Source: Chryseobacterium limigenitum (lineage in GTDB: Bacteria; Bacteroidota; Bacteroidia; Flavobacteriales; Weeksellaceae). Taken from it: a DNA stretch of 64,000 bases. The DNA lies in the NCBI RefSeq assembly GCF_900114875.1, contig NZ_FPKW01000018.1, positions 27,141 through 91,140 on the forward strand, given 5' to 3'. The notes beneath the pieces are model-generated. The model did not search any database, was not told where the DNA came from, and saw nothing but the letters and a program-made list of their open reading frames with translations. This document shows positions 8,692 through 17,128 of this stretch, piece after piece; position 1 is the first letter of the stretch; the number at the start of each line of letters is the position of its first letter. Position numbers and translations under genes: made by a program.

Positions 8692-10599
8692 ATGAGAAAT
8701 TACTTAATAGAAGATCTTCCGCAATATTTTGAAGAGTATAAAAACTCTATTAAAAATCCTAAAAAATTCTGGGACAAAATAGCAGATCAGAACTTCGTAT
8801 GGTATCAAAGATGGAGTAAGGTTGTGAAGTACGATATGAATGAAGCAAAAATCATCTGGTTTAAAAATGCCAAATTAAATATCACTAAAAACTGTATCGA
8901 CAGGCACTTAAATGAAAGAGGCGAAAAAACCGCAATCATTTGGGAACCCAACGATCCGAAAGAAGAAGCACAGCATATCTCTTACAACGAATTATACACT
9001 CGCGTCAACAAAACAGCCAATATCTTAAGAGATATGGGCATCGAAAAAGGAGACAGAGTCTGCATTTATCTTCCAATGATTCCTGAATTAGCAGTTACAA
9101 TGTTGGCTTGTGCAAAATTAGGCGCGGTACATTCTGTAATTTTCGCAGGGTTTTCGGCAGCCGCAGTTGCGTCCAGAATTAATGATTGTGAAGCAAAAAT
9201 GATCATCACATCAGACGGAAGTTATAGAGGAAGCAAGGTTTTAGATCTAAAAAGTATTGTTGATGAAGCGTTGGAAAAAACGCCAACGATTGAGTCTGTT
9301 TTAGTTGTAAAAAGAACTCACAACGAGATCAAAATGAAAGAAGGCAGAGATCATTGGATAGCTGATCTTTACGAAAAAGCTTCTCCGGATTTTGTAACCG
9401 TAATTATGGATGCAGAAGATCCGCTTTTCATCCTATACACTTCAGGATCAACAGGAAAACCAAAAGGAATGCTTCATACCTGCGCAGGATACTTGGTTTA
9501 CACTGCCTATACTTTTAAAAATATTTTTAATTATCAGGAAAATGATATTTACTGGTGTACCGCAGACATCGGTTGGATCACCGGACACTCATACATCCTT
9601 TACGGGCCGCTTTGTAACGGAGCTACCACCGTAATTTTTGAAGGTGTACCAACTTATCCTGAGCCCGACCGTTTCTGGGAAGTTATTGAAAAACATAAAA
9701 TTACGCAATTCTACACCGCTCCAACCGCCATTCGTTCATTAGCGAAAGAAAGCGCAGAATGGGTTGATAAACATGATTTGAGTTCATTAAAAGTGATCGG
9801 ATCTGTTGGTGAACCTATTAATGACGAAGCTTGGCATTGGTTCAATGATCATGTTGGAAGAAAAAAATGTCCTATTGTAGATACCTGGTGGCAGACAGAG
9901 ACAGGCGGAATTATGATTTCACCACTCCCTTTCATCACTCCGACAAAACCTACATATGCTACTCTACCTCTTCCTGGTGTTCAACCCGTTTTAATGGATG
10001 ATAAACGCAATGAAATCACAGGAAATCAGGTTACCGGAAATCTTTGTATCCGTTTTCCATGGCCGGGAATTGCAAGAACGATCTGGGGCGACCACCAAAG
10101 ATATAAAGAAACTTATTTCACTGCTTTTCCGGGGAAATATTTCACTGGTGATGGTGCCTTGAGAGATGAAGTTGGATATTACAGAATTACAGGCCGTGTG
10201 GATGATGTTATTATTGTTTCCGGGCACAATTTAGGAACAGCTCCGATTGAAGACAGTATCAACCAACATCCCGCTGTTGCAGAATCCGCAATTGTTGGTT
10301 ACCCTCACGACATCAAAGGAAATGCTTTATACGGTTATGTTGTTTTAAAAGAAACAGGAGAAAGCCGCCAGAGAGAAAATCTGAAAAAAGAAATCAATCA
10401 GTTAATTTCAGATCAGATTGGCCCGATTGCTAAGTTGGGTAAAATTCAGTTTGTTTCCGGGCTTCCTAAAACTCGTTCAGGAAAGATCATGCGTAGAATT
10501 TTGAGAAAAATTGCGGAAGGTGATTTTAATAGTTTTGGAGATATTTCAACATTGCTAAATCCTGAAATTGTGGAGGAAATTAAGAACGAAAAAATATAA
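8692..10599 (+). CDS. acs: acetyl-CoA synthetase
   Basis: A 635-residue AMP-forming acetate:CoA ligase. It shows the P-loop-like motif YTSGSTGKPKGMLHT, TADIGWITGHSYILYGPL, WWQTETGG, and ITGRVDDVIIVSGHNLGT, plus the C-terminal PKTRSGKIMRRILRK loop carrying the regulatory lysine. The length is slightly below the 650 or so residues of E. coli Acs. It is the last gene of the carboxylate module and is followed by an intrinsic terminator at 10653, so one transcript could span prpE-acs. The GHN in place of GHR in the hinge is a minor variant. Confidence 0.92.
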   Translation: MRNYLIEDLPQYFEEYKNSIKNPKKFWDKIADQNFVWYQRWSKVVKYDMNEAKIIWFKNAKLNITKNCIDRHLNERGEKTAIIWEPNDPKEEAQHISYNELYTRVNKTANILRDMGIEKGDRVCIYLPMIPELAVTMLACAKLGAVHSVIFAGFSAAAVASRINDCEAKMIITSDGSYRGSKVLDLKSIVDEALEKTPTIESVLVVKRTHNEIKMKEGRDHWIADLYEKASPDFVTVIMDAEDPLFILYTSGSTGKPKGMLHTCAGYLVYTAYTFKNIFNYQENDIYWCTADIGWITGHSYILYGPLCNGATTVIFEGVPTYPEPDRFWEVIEKHKITQFYTAPTAIRSLAKESAEWVDKHDLSSLKVIGSVGEPINDEAWHWFNDHVGRKKCPIVDTWWQTETGGIMISPLPFITPTKPTYATLPLPGVQPVLMDDKRNEITGNQVTGNLCIRFPWPGIARTIWGDHQRYKETYFTAFPGKYFTGDGALRDEVGYYRITGRVDDVIIVSGHNLGTAPIEDSINQHPAVAESAIVGYPHDIKGNALYGYVVLKETGESRQRENLKKEINQLISDQIGPIAKLGKIQFVSGLPKTRSGKIMRRILRKIAEGDFNSFGDISTLLNPEIVEEIKNEKI

Positions 10600-10652
10600 A
10601 TTAAGATTGAGATTTTAAAGGTAGATAAAAGTTAACCGAAAACATCCATAGG

Positions 10653-10678
10653 AACGGGCTTTAGCCCGTTTTTTTTAA
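10653..10678 (+). terminator. intrinsic terminator after acs
   Basis: The perfect stem AACGGGCT/AGCCCGTT (10653-10660 and 10663-10670) closes a TT loop and is followed by eight T residues. It sits 54 bases behind the acs stop. Confidence 0.85.
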
Positions 10679-10690
10679 GAATCCGGTCAA

Positions 10691-10704
10691 TTGGCTTTAG
10701 CCAA
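10691..10704. repeat. second GGCTTTAGCC hairpin
   Basis: TTGGCT-TT-AGCCAA is a perfect hairpin with the same GGCTTTAGCC core as the terminator 31 bases upstream. The rest of the 10705-10873 gap is AT-rich and shows nothing further recognisable. Confidence 0.6.
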
Positions 10705-10873
10705 AACCTGAATTATAAATTAACAAAAATTTAAACGCACATTCAATAGACAGTTTCATAAATTTTAACAATTAAATATAGATAAAATAATATAATATTA
10801 ATTTTATTAAATTAAATACAACATATATGAAATTTATTTATTACCTTTAAGTACAATTTAAAAACTATTGCTT

Positions 10874-11239
10874 ATGTCAAATATATTAGCTGGATTATTT
10901 GAACATCACAGCGATTACAAACAACTCGAAACTGATCTGGAAAATTCAGGATTTGGAAATTCGGATTACATTGTATATCTCAATGATACACATCATCACC
11001 CTCAATACATGACGAGTGTTTGTGTAAAAGATAAAGATCAAATAGACAACGCAAAGAGCATTTTTAGTCAGAATTCTGCAGTAAAAACTTATTTGTTTGA
11101 AAATATAAATATAGAACAGGCAGATTATAACAATATCAAAAGGCTCATTGACGCCAGAAACAGAGCGGAAATACACAATAGTCCTGATGTAAAAATAAAA
11201 GCTTCAAGCCACGGTATTGACTCTGAAGTAAAATTCTAG
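10874..11239 (+). CDS. small soluble protein of unknown function
   Basis: A 121-residue protein, hydrophilic, without signal peptide or membrane segment. I do not recognise it. It starts MSNILAGLFEHH, has an internal His cluster (THHHPQ near 48-53) and mixed alpha/beta character. The layout (short N-terminal beta-alpha-beta with a charged middle) is reminiscent of small stress proteins with a domain like general stress protein 17M, but that is only an impression. ATG 10874 is preferred over the in-frame TTG at 10868. It is flanked by terminators on both sides, so it is probably a single-gene transcript. Confidence 0.7.
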   Translation: MSNILAGLFEHHSDYKQLETDLENSGFGNSDYIVYLNDTHHHPQYMTSVCVKDKDQIDNAKSIFSQNSAVKTYLFENINIEQADYNNIKRLIDARNRAEIHNSPDVKIKASSHGIDSEVKF

Positions 11240-11264
11240 TAACAAAATTAAATACTAATAACCG

Positions 11265-11297
11265 AAAATCCGTAGAACATTCTGCGGATTTTTTAAT
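11265..11297 (+). terminator. intrinsic terminator
   Basis: AAATCCGTAGA and TCTGCGGATTT pair (one G-U) across a 3-base loop and are followed by TTTTT. It closes the unknown small gene ahead of the relA/spoT promoter. Confidence 0.8.
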
Positions 11298-11300
11298 GCT

Positions 11301-11330
11301 TTGAAAAGTCGGAAAATTTTCGTATTTTCG
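11301..11330 (+). promoter_or_regulatory. putative Bacteroidota promoter for relA/spoT
   Basis: TTG at 11301-11303 is followed after 19 bases by TATTTTCG at 11323-11330, one mismatch from the TTG-N19-TAnnTTTG consensus. The start codon lies 24 bases downstream. It directly follows the upstream terminator. Confidence 0.5.
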
Positions 11331-11353
11331 TTTAAATATAGGCTTTTACACAA

Positions 11354-13564
11354 ATGAGTTACGATTTAGAACAGGAAAACAAAGAGATTCTTGCTAGATA
11401 TAAGGATCTGATTTCGAACACCTACAGAACTTTGGATGAGGAAAATAATAAACTTATCCGAAAGGCATTTGATATCGCATTAGATGCCCACAAGGATCAA
11501 AGGAGGAAATCCGGCGAACCTTACATCTATCACCCCATTGCCGTTGCGAAAATCGTAGCGACAGAAATTGGTTTGGGAGCAACTTCCATTGCCTGTGCCT
11601 TGTTGCACGATGTAATCGAAGATTCGGATTACACTTACGAAGATCTCAAAAAGATATTTGGAGAAAAAATTGCCAATATTGTGAATGGATTAACCAAAAT
11701 ATCCATCATGAATCATCAGAATATCTCCGTACAATCTGAAAATTACAGAAAGCTTTTGCTTACTTTGTCTGAGGATTTCAGGGTTATTCTGATCAAAATT
11801 GCCGACCGGCTTCACAATATGCGAACGTTGGAAAGCATGGCGCCCGACAAACAGAAGAAAATAGCTTCTGAAACGGTCTATATTTATGCTCCGATGGCGC
11901 ACCGTTTAGGTTTGTATAACATTAAATCTGAACTTGAAGATCTTTCTTTAAAATATAATAATCCCGAAGTTTTTAACGAAATCACGGAAAAATTAGAGCT
12001 AGCCAAAGAAAACCGTGAAAGATATATTGATGAATTTAAAAAAGAAGCTTCCGAGAGATTAAAGGAAGAAGGATTAAATTTCACCATTAAAGGCCGCGCG
12101 AAAGCCATTTCTTCCATTTACAGAAAAATGCTGAAACAGGGAGTTTCCTTCGAGGAAGTATTTGACAATTATGCGATTAGAATTATTTATAAATCTGATG
12201 CTAAAAACGAAAAGTTCTTAGCGTGGAAAATTTATTCTATTGTAACAGACGTTTATCACAGTAATCCATCAAGAATGCGTGACTGGATCACCCAGCCCCG
12301 CTCTACCGGGTATGAAAGTTTGCATTTAACCGTTCTTGGTCCTGATAAAAAATGGATTGAAGTGCAGATTCGTTCCGAAAGAATGGACGAAATTGCAGAA
12401 AAAGGGGTTGCAGCACATTATAAATACAAGGAAGGTTACAAACAAAGCTCTGACGATAAGAATTTTGAAAGATGGGTAACGGAAATCCGTGATGTTCTTG
12501 AGCAGCAGCAGGATCTTTCCACGTCTGAACTTTTAGATAATATTAAACTTAATTTATATTCAAAAGAGGTTTTCGTTTTCACTCCAAAAGGGGAAATTAA
12601 AATCTTACCGACCAATGCAACGGCTTTAGATTTTGCATTTTCAGTTCACTCCGATCTGGGAATGAAGTGTTTAGGCGCAAAAATCAATGGCAAATTGGTT
12701 CCTATTTCTTATGTTCTTCAAAATGGAGATCAGGTTGATATTCTTTCTTCTCAGAATCAAAAACCAAAATTTGACTGGTTAGAATTTGTTGTTACTTCAA
12801 AGGCCAAATCAAAGATCAAAGGTTATCTGAATTCTCAAAAAAATCAGTTGGTTGATGAAGGAAAAGAGACTTTACAGAGAAAACTTCGTCATGCAAAAAT
12901 TAATTTTAATGATGAAGAAATCAACAAACTTCAAAAATTCTTTAACTTAAAAACTTCTCAGGAATTATTCCTGAAATTCCAGACGAACGAACTGGATGCA
13001 AGCAGTTTAAGAAAATACATTGAAAGTAAGAATGTATTTAATAATTTACTTTCAAGATTCAGAAAATCTCCGACAAAAAATACGGCTTATATAGAGCCAA
13101 AAGAGCAGAATCTTGACATGATCGTCTTCGGAAAAGATGAAGAAAAGCTGAATTATACCTATGCAAAATGCTGTACGGTAATTCCGGGAGACAAAATTTT
13201 CGGATTTATTACTATTTCGGAAGGTATAAAAGTTCATAGCGACAATTGTCCAAACGCAATCAATCTTAGAGCGCAATACGACTACAGGGTGATTCCTGCG
13301 AAGTGGGTAAATGCTGAAAGCTTCCAGAACAGAGTGAAAATTGAGATCGAAGGTCTCGACAGAATGGGAATGATCAACGATATTACAGCTGTCATAAGCG
13401 GTTCTATGGGAATGGATATGAAAAGTATGTCTATTGAATCCAACAACGGAATCTTTACAGGAAATATTAACCTTGAGGTTAAAAACAAGAGTCAGCTTGA
13501 AGAAACATTCACAAAACTGAAAGATATTAACGGAGTTTCACGAGTGAGACGATTACAATCATAA
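11354..13564 (+). CDS. relA/spoT: bifunctional (p)ppGpp synthetase/hydrolase (RelA/SpoT homologue)
   Basis: A 736-residue Rel protein that makes and degrades the alarmone (p)ppGpp. Order of domains: HD hydrolase (about 40-190, with His85-Asp86 in LLHDVIEDS, so hydrolysis is probably intact), synthetase (about 240-360, with RMRDWITQPRSTGYESLH), TGS (about 405-465, VFVFTPKGEIKIL), helical/zinc-finger-like region with CC and C-x-N pattern, and ACT (about 660-736). The length matches Rel/SpoT of the phylum. nhaA begins two bases after its stop, suggesting co-transcription. Confidence 0.93.
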   Translation: MSYDLEQENKEILARYKDLISNTYRTLDEENNKLIRKAFDIALDAHKDQRRKSGEPYIYHPIAVAKIVATEIGLGATSIACALLHDVIEDSDYTYEDLKKIFGEKIANIVNGLTKISIMNHQNISVQSENYRKLLLTLSEDFRVILIKIADRLHNMRTLESMAPDKQKKIASETVYIYAPMAHRLGLYNIKSELEDLSLKYNNPEVFNEITEKLELAKENRERYIDEFKKEASERLKEEGLNFTIKGRAKAISSIYRKMLKQGVSFEEVFDNYAIRIIYKSDAKNEKFLAWKIYSIVTDVYHSNPSRMRDWITQPRSTGYESLHLTVLGPDKKWIEVQIRSERMDEIAEKGVAAHYKYKEGYKQSSDDKNFERWVTEIRDVLEQQQDLSTSELLDNIKLNLYSKEVFVFTPKGEIKILPTNATALDFAFSVHSDLGMKCLGAKINGKLVPISYVLQNGDQVDILSSQNQKPKFDWLEFVVTSKAKSKIKGYLNSQKNQLVDEGKETLQRKLRHAKINFNDEEINKLQKFFNLKTSQELFLKFQTNELDASSLRKYIESKNVFNNLLSRFRKSPTKNTAYIEPKEQNLDMIVFGKDEEKLNYTYAKCCTVIPGDKIFGFITISEGIKVHSDNCPNAINLRAQYDYRVIPAKWVNAESFQNRVKIEIEGLDRMGMINDITAVISGSMGMDMKSMSIESNNGIFTGNINLEVKNKSQLEETFTKLKDINGVSRVRRLQS

Positions 13565-13565
13565 T

Positions 13566-14741
13566 ATGAATTTATCTGTATATTTTAAAAAATTTTTCAA
13601 CAACAGTCAGTCATCAGGAATTATACTTATTTTTTGTGTATTAATTTCGTTACTGATTGCAAATTCTTCGGCTGGAGAAGGTTTTCAGCATTTTTTGGAT
13701 AATGAAATCGGTATCGGTCTTTTTCATTTAAAATACCCTGTCAGCATTTGGATCAATGACGGTTTAATGGCTGTTTTTTTCCTTTTGGTTGGGTTGGAAA
13801 TTAAAAGAGAGATGGTAGAAGGTGAACTTTCATCTTTTAAAAATGCTTCGCTTCCTATTTTCGCAGCCATCGGAGGGATGGTGGTTCCTGCAGCAATTTA
13901 CAGTATTTTCAATGCAGGAACAGCTTACGCTAACGGTTGGGGAATACCCATGGCAACGGATATTGCTTTTTCATTGGCGATTATTTCCATGTTGGGAAGC
14001 AAAATCCCGAATTCGATTAAAATTTTCCTTGCTGCATTAGCGATTGTTGATGATTTGGGAGCAATTTTGGTTATTGCAATTTTTTATACAGAACAAATTC
14101 ACTGGACATATTTATTCCTATCTTTTGGAGTAACCGCTTTATTATTTTTATTAAATTTCTTAAAAGTCACCAAAATTATATTTTATATTATTCCGGGACT
14201 ATTTTTGTGGTATTTCTTACATCATTCAGGAATTCATTCGACCATTGCGGGAGTTTTATTAGCGTTTTCAATTCCGACAAATGCTTCCAACGTAGAAATC
14301 TCACCTTTGGAAAAATTAGAACATACATTGCATTTCCCTGTAAGCTTTCTGATCATGCCCATATTTGCTTTAACCAATACCAATATTGCTTTTAATAAGG
14401 GAATGATCGAAGGTTTAACAAGCACTTTAGGTTTAGGAATAATTGGAGGATTGATTATAGGAAAATTAATAGGAATTAATCTATTCTCACTAATCGCCAT
14501 TAAATTTAAGCTAAGTTCACTCCCTCAAAACAGTTCTTGGACCCAAATGATAGGCGTAGGTTTCTTAGCCGGAATTGGTTTCACGATGTCTATTTTCATC
14601 GCACTTCTTTCATTTAAAGGAGAAATTGAAATTCAGGATCATGCTAAATTTGCTATTTTAATTGCTTCTTTTTTGGCAGCTTTTTTAGGATACCTTATTT
14701 TAAATTTGGGGTCTAAAAAGAAAGAAGTTATAGAGAATTAA
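13566..14741 (+). CDS. nhaA: Na+/H+ antiporter NhaA
   Basis: A 391-residue inner-membrane antiporter with about 12 helices. The signature LAALAIVDDLGAILVIA carries the adjacent pair of aspartates that bind Na+/H+ (equivalent to Asp163/Asp164 of E. coli NhaA). MATDIAFSLA and GIGFTMSIF also match the family. It starts two bases after the relA/spoT stop, so the stringent-response enzyme and the antiporter are probably co-expressed. Its last 4 bases overlap the convergent lipoprotein gene. Confidence 0.93.
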   Translation: MNLSVYFKKFFNNSQSSGIILIFCVLISLLIANSSAGEGFQHFLDNEIGIGLFHLKYPVSIWINDGLMAVFFLLVGLEIKREMVEGELSSFKNASLPIFAAIGGMVVPAAIYSIFNAGTAYANGWGIPMATDIAFSLAIISMLGSKIPNSIKIFLAALAIVDDLGAILVIAIFYTEQIHWTYLFLSFGVTALLFLLNFLKVTKIIFYIIPGLFLWYFLHHSGIHSTIAGVLLAFSIPTNASNVEISPLEKLEHTLHFPVSFLIMPIFALTNTNIAFNKGMIEGLTSTLGLGIIGGLIIGKLIGINLFSLIAIKFKLSSLPQNSSWTQMIGVGFLAGIGFTMSIFIALLSFKGEIEIQDHAKFAILIASFLAAFLGYLILNLGSKKKEVIEN

Positions 14742-15112
14742 TTTTTTGTTACCGACCAGGTTCCGTTTAAACTACCCATTTTCCATGTTCCCGATTTACT
14801 TTCTAAATTTCCATATAAAGTAAATCCGGAATTAGATGTGGCACTATTTATCGACGAGCCTATAAGTCCTGAATGAAAGGTCTCTTGGTGTCCTTGGGAA
14901 ATTTTAGTTCCTTCTATTGTTCCGCTTTTACTTATATTTAAAATTAAAGTTCCGCTTTGATCTCCTGAATAGGTTCCACTCCATTTTCCCATGTAAGGAG
15001 AGGTATAGTTTTCTTCCTGCTTATCCCGCTCTATTTCGTCAAGAACATGTTGGCATGAAAAGACCGATAGTAATGGAAACATGATTAGTAGGTATTTAAT
15101 TTTTAATTTCAT
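14738..15112 (-). CDS. small lipoprotein, lipocalin-like beta protein
   Basis: A 124-residue protein with a lipoprotein signal peptide (MKLKIKYLLIMFPLLSVFSC, lipidated Cys20). The mature part is short beta strands rich in Gly, Ser and Thr (GKWSGTYSGDQSGTL, GTWKMGSLNGTWSVTKN), typical of small lipocalin-like or avidin-like beta barrels of Bacteroidota. No specific function is recognised. It lies 24 bases downstream of the brkB-type gene on the same strand and overlaps the nhaA stop. Confidence 0.75.
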   Translation of the reverse strand: MKLKIKYLLIMFPLLSVFSCQHVLDEIERDKQEENYTSPYMGKWSGTYSGDQSGTLILNISKSGTIEGTKISQGHQETFHSGLIGSSINSATSNSGFTLYGNLESKSGTWKMGSLNGTWSVTKN

Positions 15113-15136
15113 AGTTTTTATATTTTCATCTGTTTT

Positions 15137-16093
15137 TTAATCATTATCTTTAGAATAACAACGTGAATCTTCCTTTTTAAGCTCATCAGACAGCAACTTC
15201 TCCACTCTTAGTTTTCTAAGAGCCATATTTAATTCATTCCCAAACAACAGAAGATAGACGTTTACATTTACCCAGACCATCAGCAGGATCATACTTCCGA
15301 TCGATCCGTATAAGACGTTATATCTGGCGATATTTTTAACATACAATGCAAAAAAGTAAGTCGTAACCACAAACAAAACAGTCGTAAGAATTGCACCAGG
15401 AACAGCCTGTCTGAATCTCGCAATTTTCACGGTTCCCAGCCAGTAAAATAATGTCAAAAGGATAAAATAAAATAATGGAAATGAAACAAATCCAATGATG
15501 CTCGAGAGGTTTTCTACCAACCACGAAATATTAACATCAGGAGTGAATAATTTCATAACAACTTCCACATAATAAACCCCGAAAAGCGACAGAAAAACAA
15601 TCGTTATGAAGCCTATTGTAATGAAAAATGAAAGGATAAATTCTTTTACATCCGTTAATTTTTCGTCAGAATTTTCATTAAACCCATTGATCAGGGAAAA
15701 AGTTCCGTTCGTAGCAAAGATCAAAGCTAAAACGATTGTCAAATTACTTATTCCCTTCATATTAGGAATAATATTATTTTCAATATACCCTCTCACTTCA
15801 TTTTCCATATGTGATGGAAAAATATTATGAATCAATACTTCAAAAATATAAAACTGAAGTTTATCATAGTGAGGCATATACGGCAAAACCGATAGCAAAA
15901 AGAGAAGAAACGGAAATAAACTTAATGTAAAACTCCATGAAATTGATGCCGCTTTTCGTCCAATCTTACCCTTAAAAACTCCCGTAATATAGATCTGAAA
16001 CATCTGCCACAGCGAAATACCCAACACGGGAATGTGTATATCATCAAAGAATTTTTGAATTTTTAGGATGAATGTGGGAATTTTAAGATTCAT
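15137..16093 (-). CDS. YihY/BrkB family inner-membrane protein
   Basis: A 318-residue protein with six predicted helices and the family features: a basic amphipathic N-terminus, RKAASISWSFTLSLFPFLLFLL, an NGTFSLINGFN motif and a C-terminal VKNIARYNVLYGSIGSMILLMVWVNV stretch split by helices. The family was once thought to be RNase BN; its true role in the envelope is unresolved. It is divergent from rlmH with a 31-base gap containing facing -7 boxes. Confidence 0.88.
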   Translation of the reverse strand: MNLKIPTFILKIQKFFDDIHIPVLGISLWQMFQIYITGVFKGKIGRKAASISWSFTLSLFPFLLFLLSVLPYMPHYDKLQFYIFEVLIHNIFPSHMENEVRGYIENNIIPNMKGISNLTIVLALIFATNGTFSLINGFNENSDEKLTDVKEFILSFFITIGFITIVFLSLFGVYYVEVVMKLFTPDVNISWLVENLSSIIGFVSFPLFYFILLTLFYWLGTVKIARFRQAVPGAILTTVLFVVTTYFFALYVKNIARYNVLYGSIGSMILLMVWVNVNVYLLLFGNELNMALRKLRVEKLLSDELKKEDSRCYSKDND

Positions 16094-16097
16094 AAAG

Positions 16098-16120
16098 TAT
16101 ATTTGCGCCTAGCAAATATA
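16098..16120. promoter_or_regulatory. facing -7 boxes in a perfect palindrome (brkB/rlmH divergent promoters)
   Basis: TATATTTGC (16098-16106) and its exact reverse complement GCAAATATA (16112-16120) are separated by five bases. Each arm reads as a perfect TAnnTTTG -7 box, one for rlmH on + and one for the yihY gene on -. No good -33 TTG was found at the expected spacing on either side. Confidence 0.55.
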
Positions 16121-16124
16121 AGAA

Positions 16125-16598
16125 ATGCGTATCAATTTACTCTGCATTGGCAAAACGGATGATAAAGAAATCACTTCTTTGATCAATTATTACCTTACCC
16201 GCCTCCCCAAACACTGGAATTTTGAAATTATTGAAATTCCGGATGTAAAAAATGCCAAAAACCTTTCTCCGGATTTATTAAAAAAAGAAGAAGCCAAGCT
16301 ATTCTCTAATCATATCGATAAAAATGATTTGGTCGTTCTTTTAGACGAAAAAGGAAAACAGTTTACAAGTAGAGAGTTTTCACAAAAAATAGATACCTGG
16401 ATGAACTCTTCGGTGAAAAAAGTTCACATCTTAATTGGTGGAGCGTATGGTTTTTCAGAAGAAATTTACACCAGAGCAAACGAAAAAATGTCATTATCTA
16501 AAATGACATTCACGCACCAGATGATCCGGTTATTTATCGTTGAACAGTTGTATCGTGCAGACCAGATTTTACAGGGAAAACCTTATCATAATGATTAA
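16125..16598 (+). CDS. rlmH: 23S rRNA (pseudouridine1915-N3)-methyltransferase RlmH
   Basis: A 157-residue SPOUT methyltransferase of the ribosomal large subunit. The C-terminal knot motifs LIGGAYGFSEE, LSKMTFTHQMIRLF and EQLYRADQILQGKPYHND are diagnostic. In staphylococci the last codons of this gene are the attB site of SCC elements; here the equivalent codons (KPYHN, DNA core TATCATAA) are present and duplicated at 17098-17128. It is convergent with trmL, whose stop lies 23 bases away. Confidence 0.95.
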   Translation: MRINLLCIGKTDDKEITSLINYYLTRLPKHWNFEIIEIPDVKNAKNLSPDLLKKEEAKLFSNHIDKNDLVVLLDEKGKQFTSREFSQKIDTWMNSSVKKVHILIGGAYGFSEEIYTRANEKMSLSKMTFTHQMIRLFIVEQLYRADQILQGKPYHND

Positions 16599-16602
16599 AT
16601 TA
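16572..16602 (+). repeat. left copy of rlmH 3'-end direct repeat (att-like)
   Basis: These 31 bases, the last nine codons of rlmH plus four bases, match 17098-17128 at 28 positions in the same orientation. The shared block GAAAACCTTATCATAATG is exact. Confidence 0.85.
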
Positions 16603-16620
16603 CAGATATTTAATTAAATA

Positions 16621-17076
16621 TTAAACTTTTAAACCAATTTGTCTTTTTGCTTCACCCACCACAAAGGCTACAGAATTTGCAATATTAAAACTTCGGATTA
16701 AATTTGACATCGGAATCGTTAAATGATTATCAAAACGAGATAAAACATCTTCATTTAACCCCACACTTTCTTTTCCGAAAACGAGCCAGTCGCCATCCTG
16801 AAAATCAGTGTCCAAATAGGATTTCTCAGCATGTGAACTCATCAAAAAAACGCGGGATTTATCCGGTATCTGCTGAATCCATTCATCAACGTTTGCATAT
16901 TCTGAAACATCAAGATGAACCCAATAATCTAAACCGGAACGTTTCAGGTTTTTATCATTAATTACAAATCCAAAGGGATGAATTAAGTGTAATTTACTTT
17001 CCGTACCTACACATAAACGTCCGATATTTCCTGTATTATTTGGTATTTCGGGTTCTACGAGAACAATGTTTAACAT
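16621..17076 (-). CDS. trmL: tRNA (cytidine(34)-2'-O)-methyltransferase TrmL
   Basis: A 151-residue SpoU-class SPOUT methyltransferase that 2'-O-methylates the wobble base of certain leucine tRNAs. It begins NIVLVEPEIPNNTGNIGRLC, contains FGKESVGLNEDVL, and ends with IPMSNLIRSFNIANSVAFVVGEA, which are the knot and SAM-binding motifs of the family. The gene is the sole occupant of a 500-base segment bracketed by duplicated rlmH 3' ends, so it may have been inserted between rlmH and the TPR gene. Composition does not differ visibly from its neighbours. Confidence 0.93.
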   Translation of the reverse strand: MLNIVLVEPEIPNNTGNIGRLCVGTESKLHLIHPFGFVINDKNLKRSGLDYWVHLDVSEYANVDEWIQQIPDKSRVFLMSSHAEKSYLDTDFQDGDWLVFGKESVGLNEDVLSRFDNHLTIPMSNLIRSFNIANSVAFVVGEAKRQIGLKV

Positions 17077-17097
17077 ATTTAATTTTTACTGGTTTTT

Positions 17098-17128
17098 CAG
17101 AGAAAACCTTATCATAATGGGTAAATTA
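17098..17128 (+). repeat. right copy of rlmH 3'-end direct repeat (att-like)
   Basis: On the + strand this reads as a detached rlmH C-terminus, F-Q-R-K-P-Y-H-N-G followed by TAA, compared with L-Q-G-K-P-Y-H-N-D-TAA in the real gene. Three of 31 bases differ. Its right end supplies the stop codon of the TPR gene on the - strand. Confidence 0.85.

Noticed and set aside
10842..10849. TACCTTTA as a -7 box for the 10874 gene
   Set aside because: It is one mismatch from consensus and no -33 TTG at the right distance was found, so it is too weak to list.
16621..17076. trmL as recently transferred DNA by composition
   Set aside because: Base composition and codon use look like its neighbours; only the flanking repeats argue for insertion.
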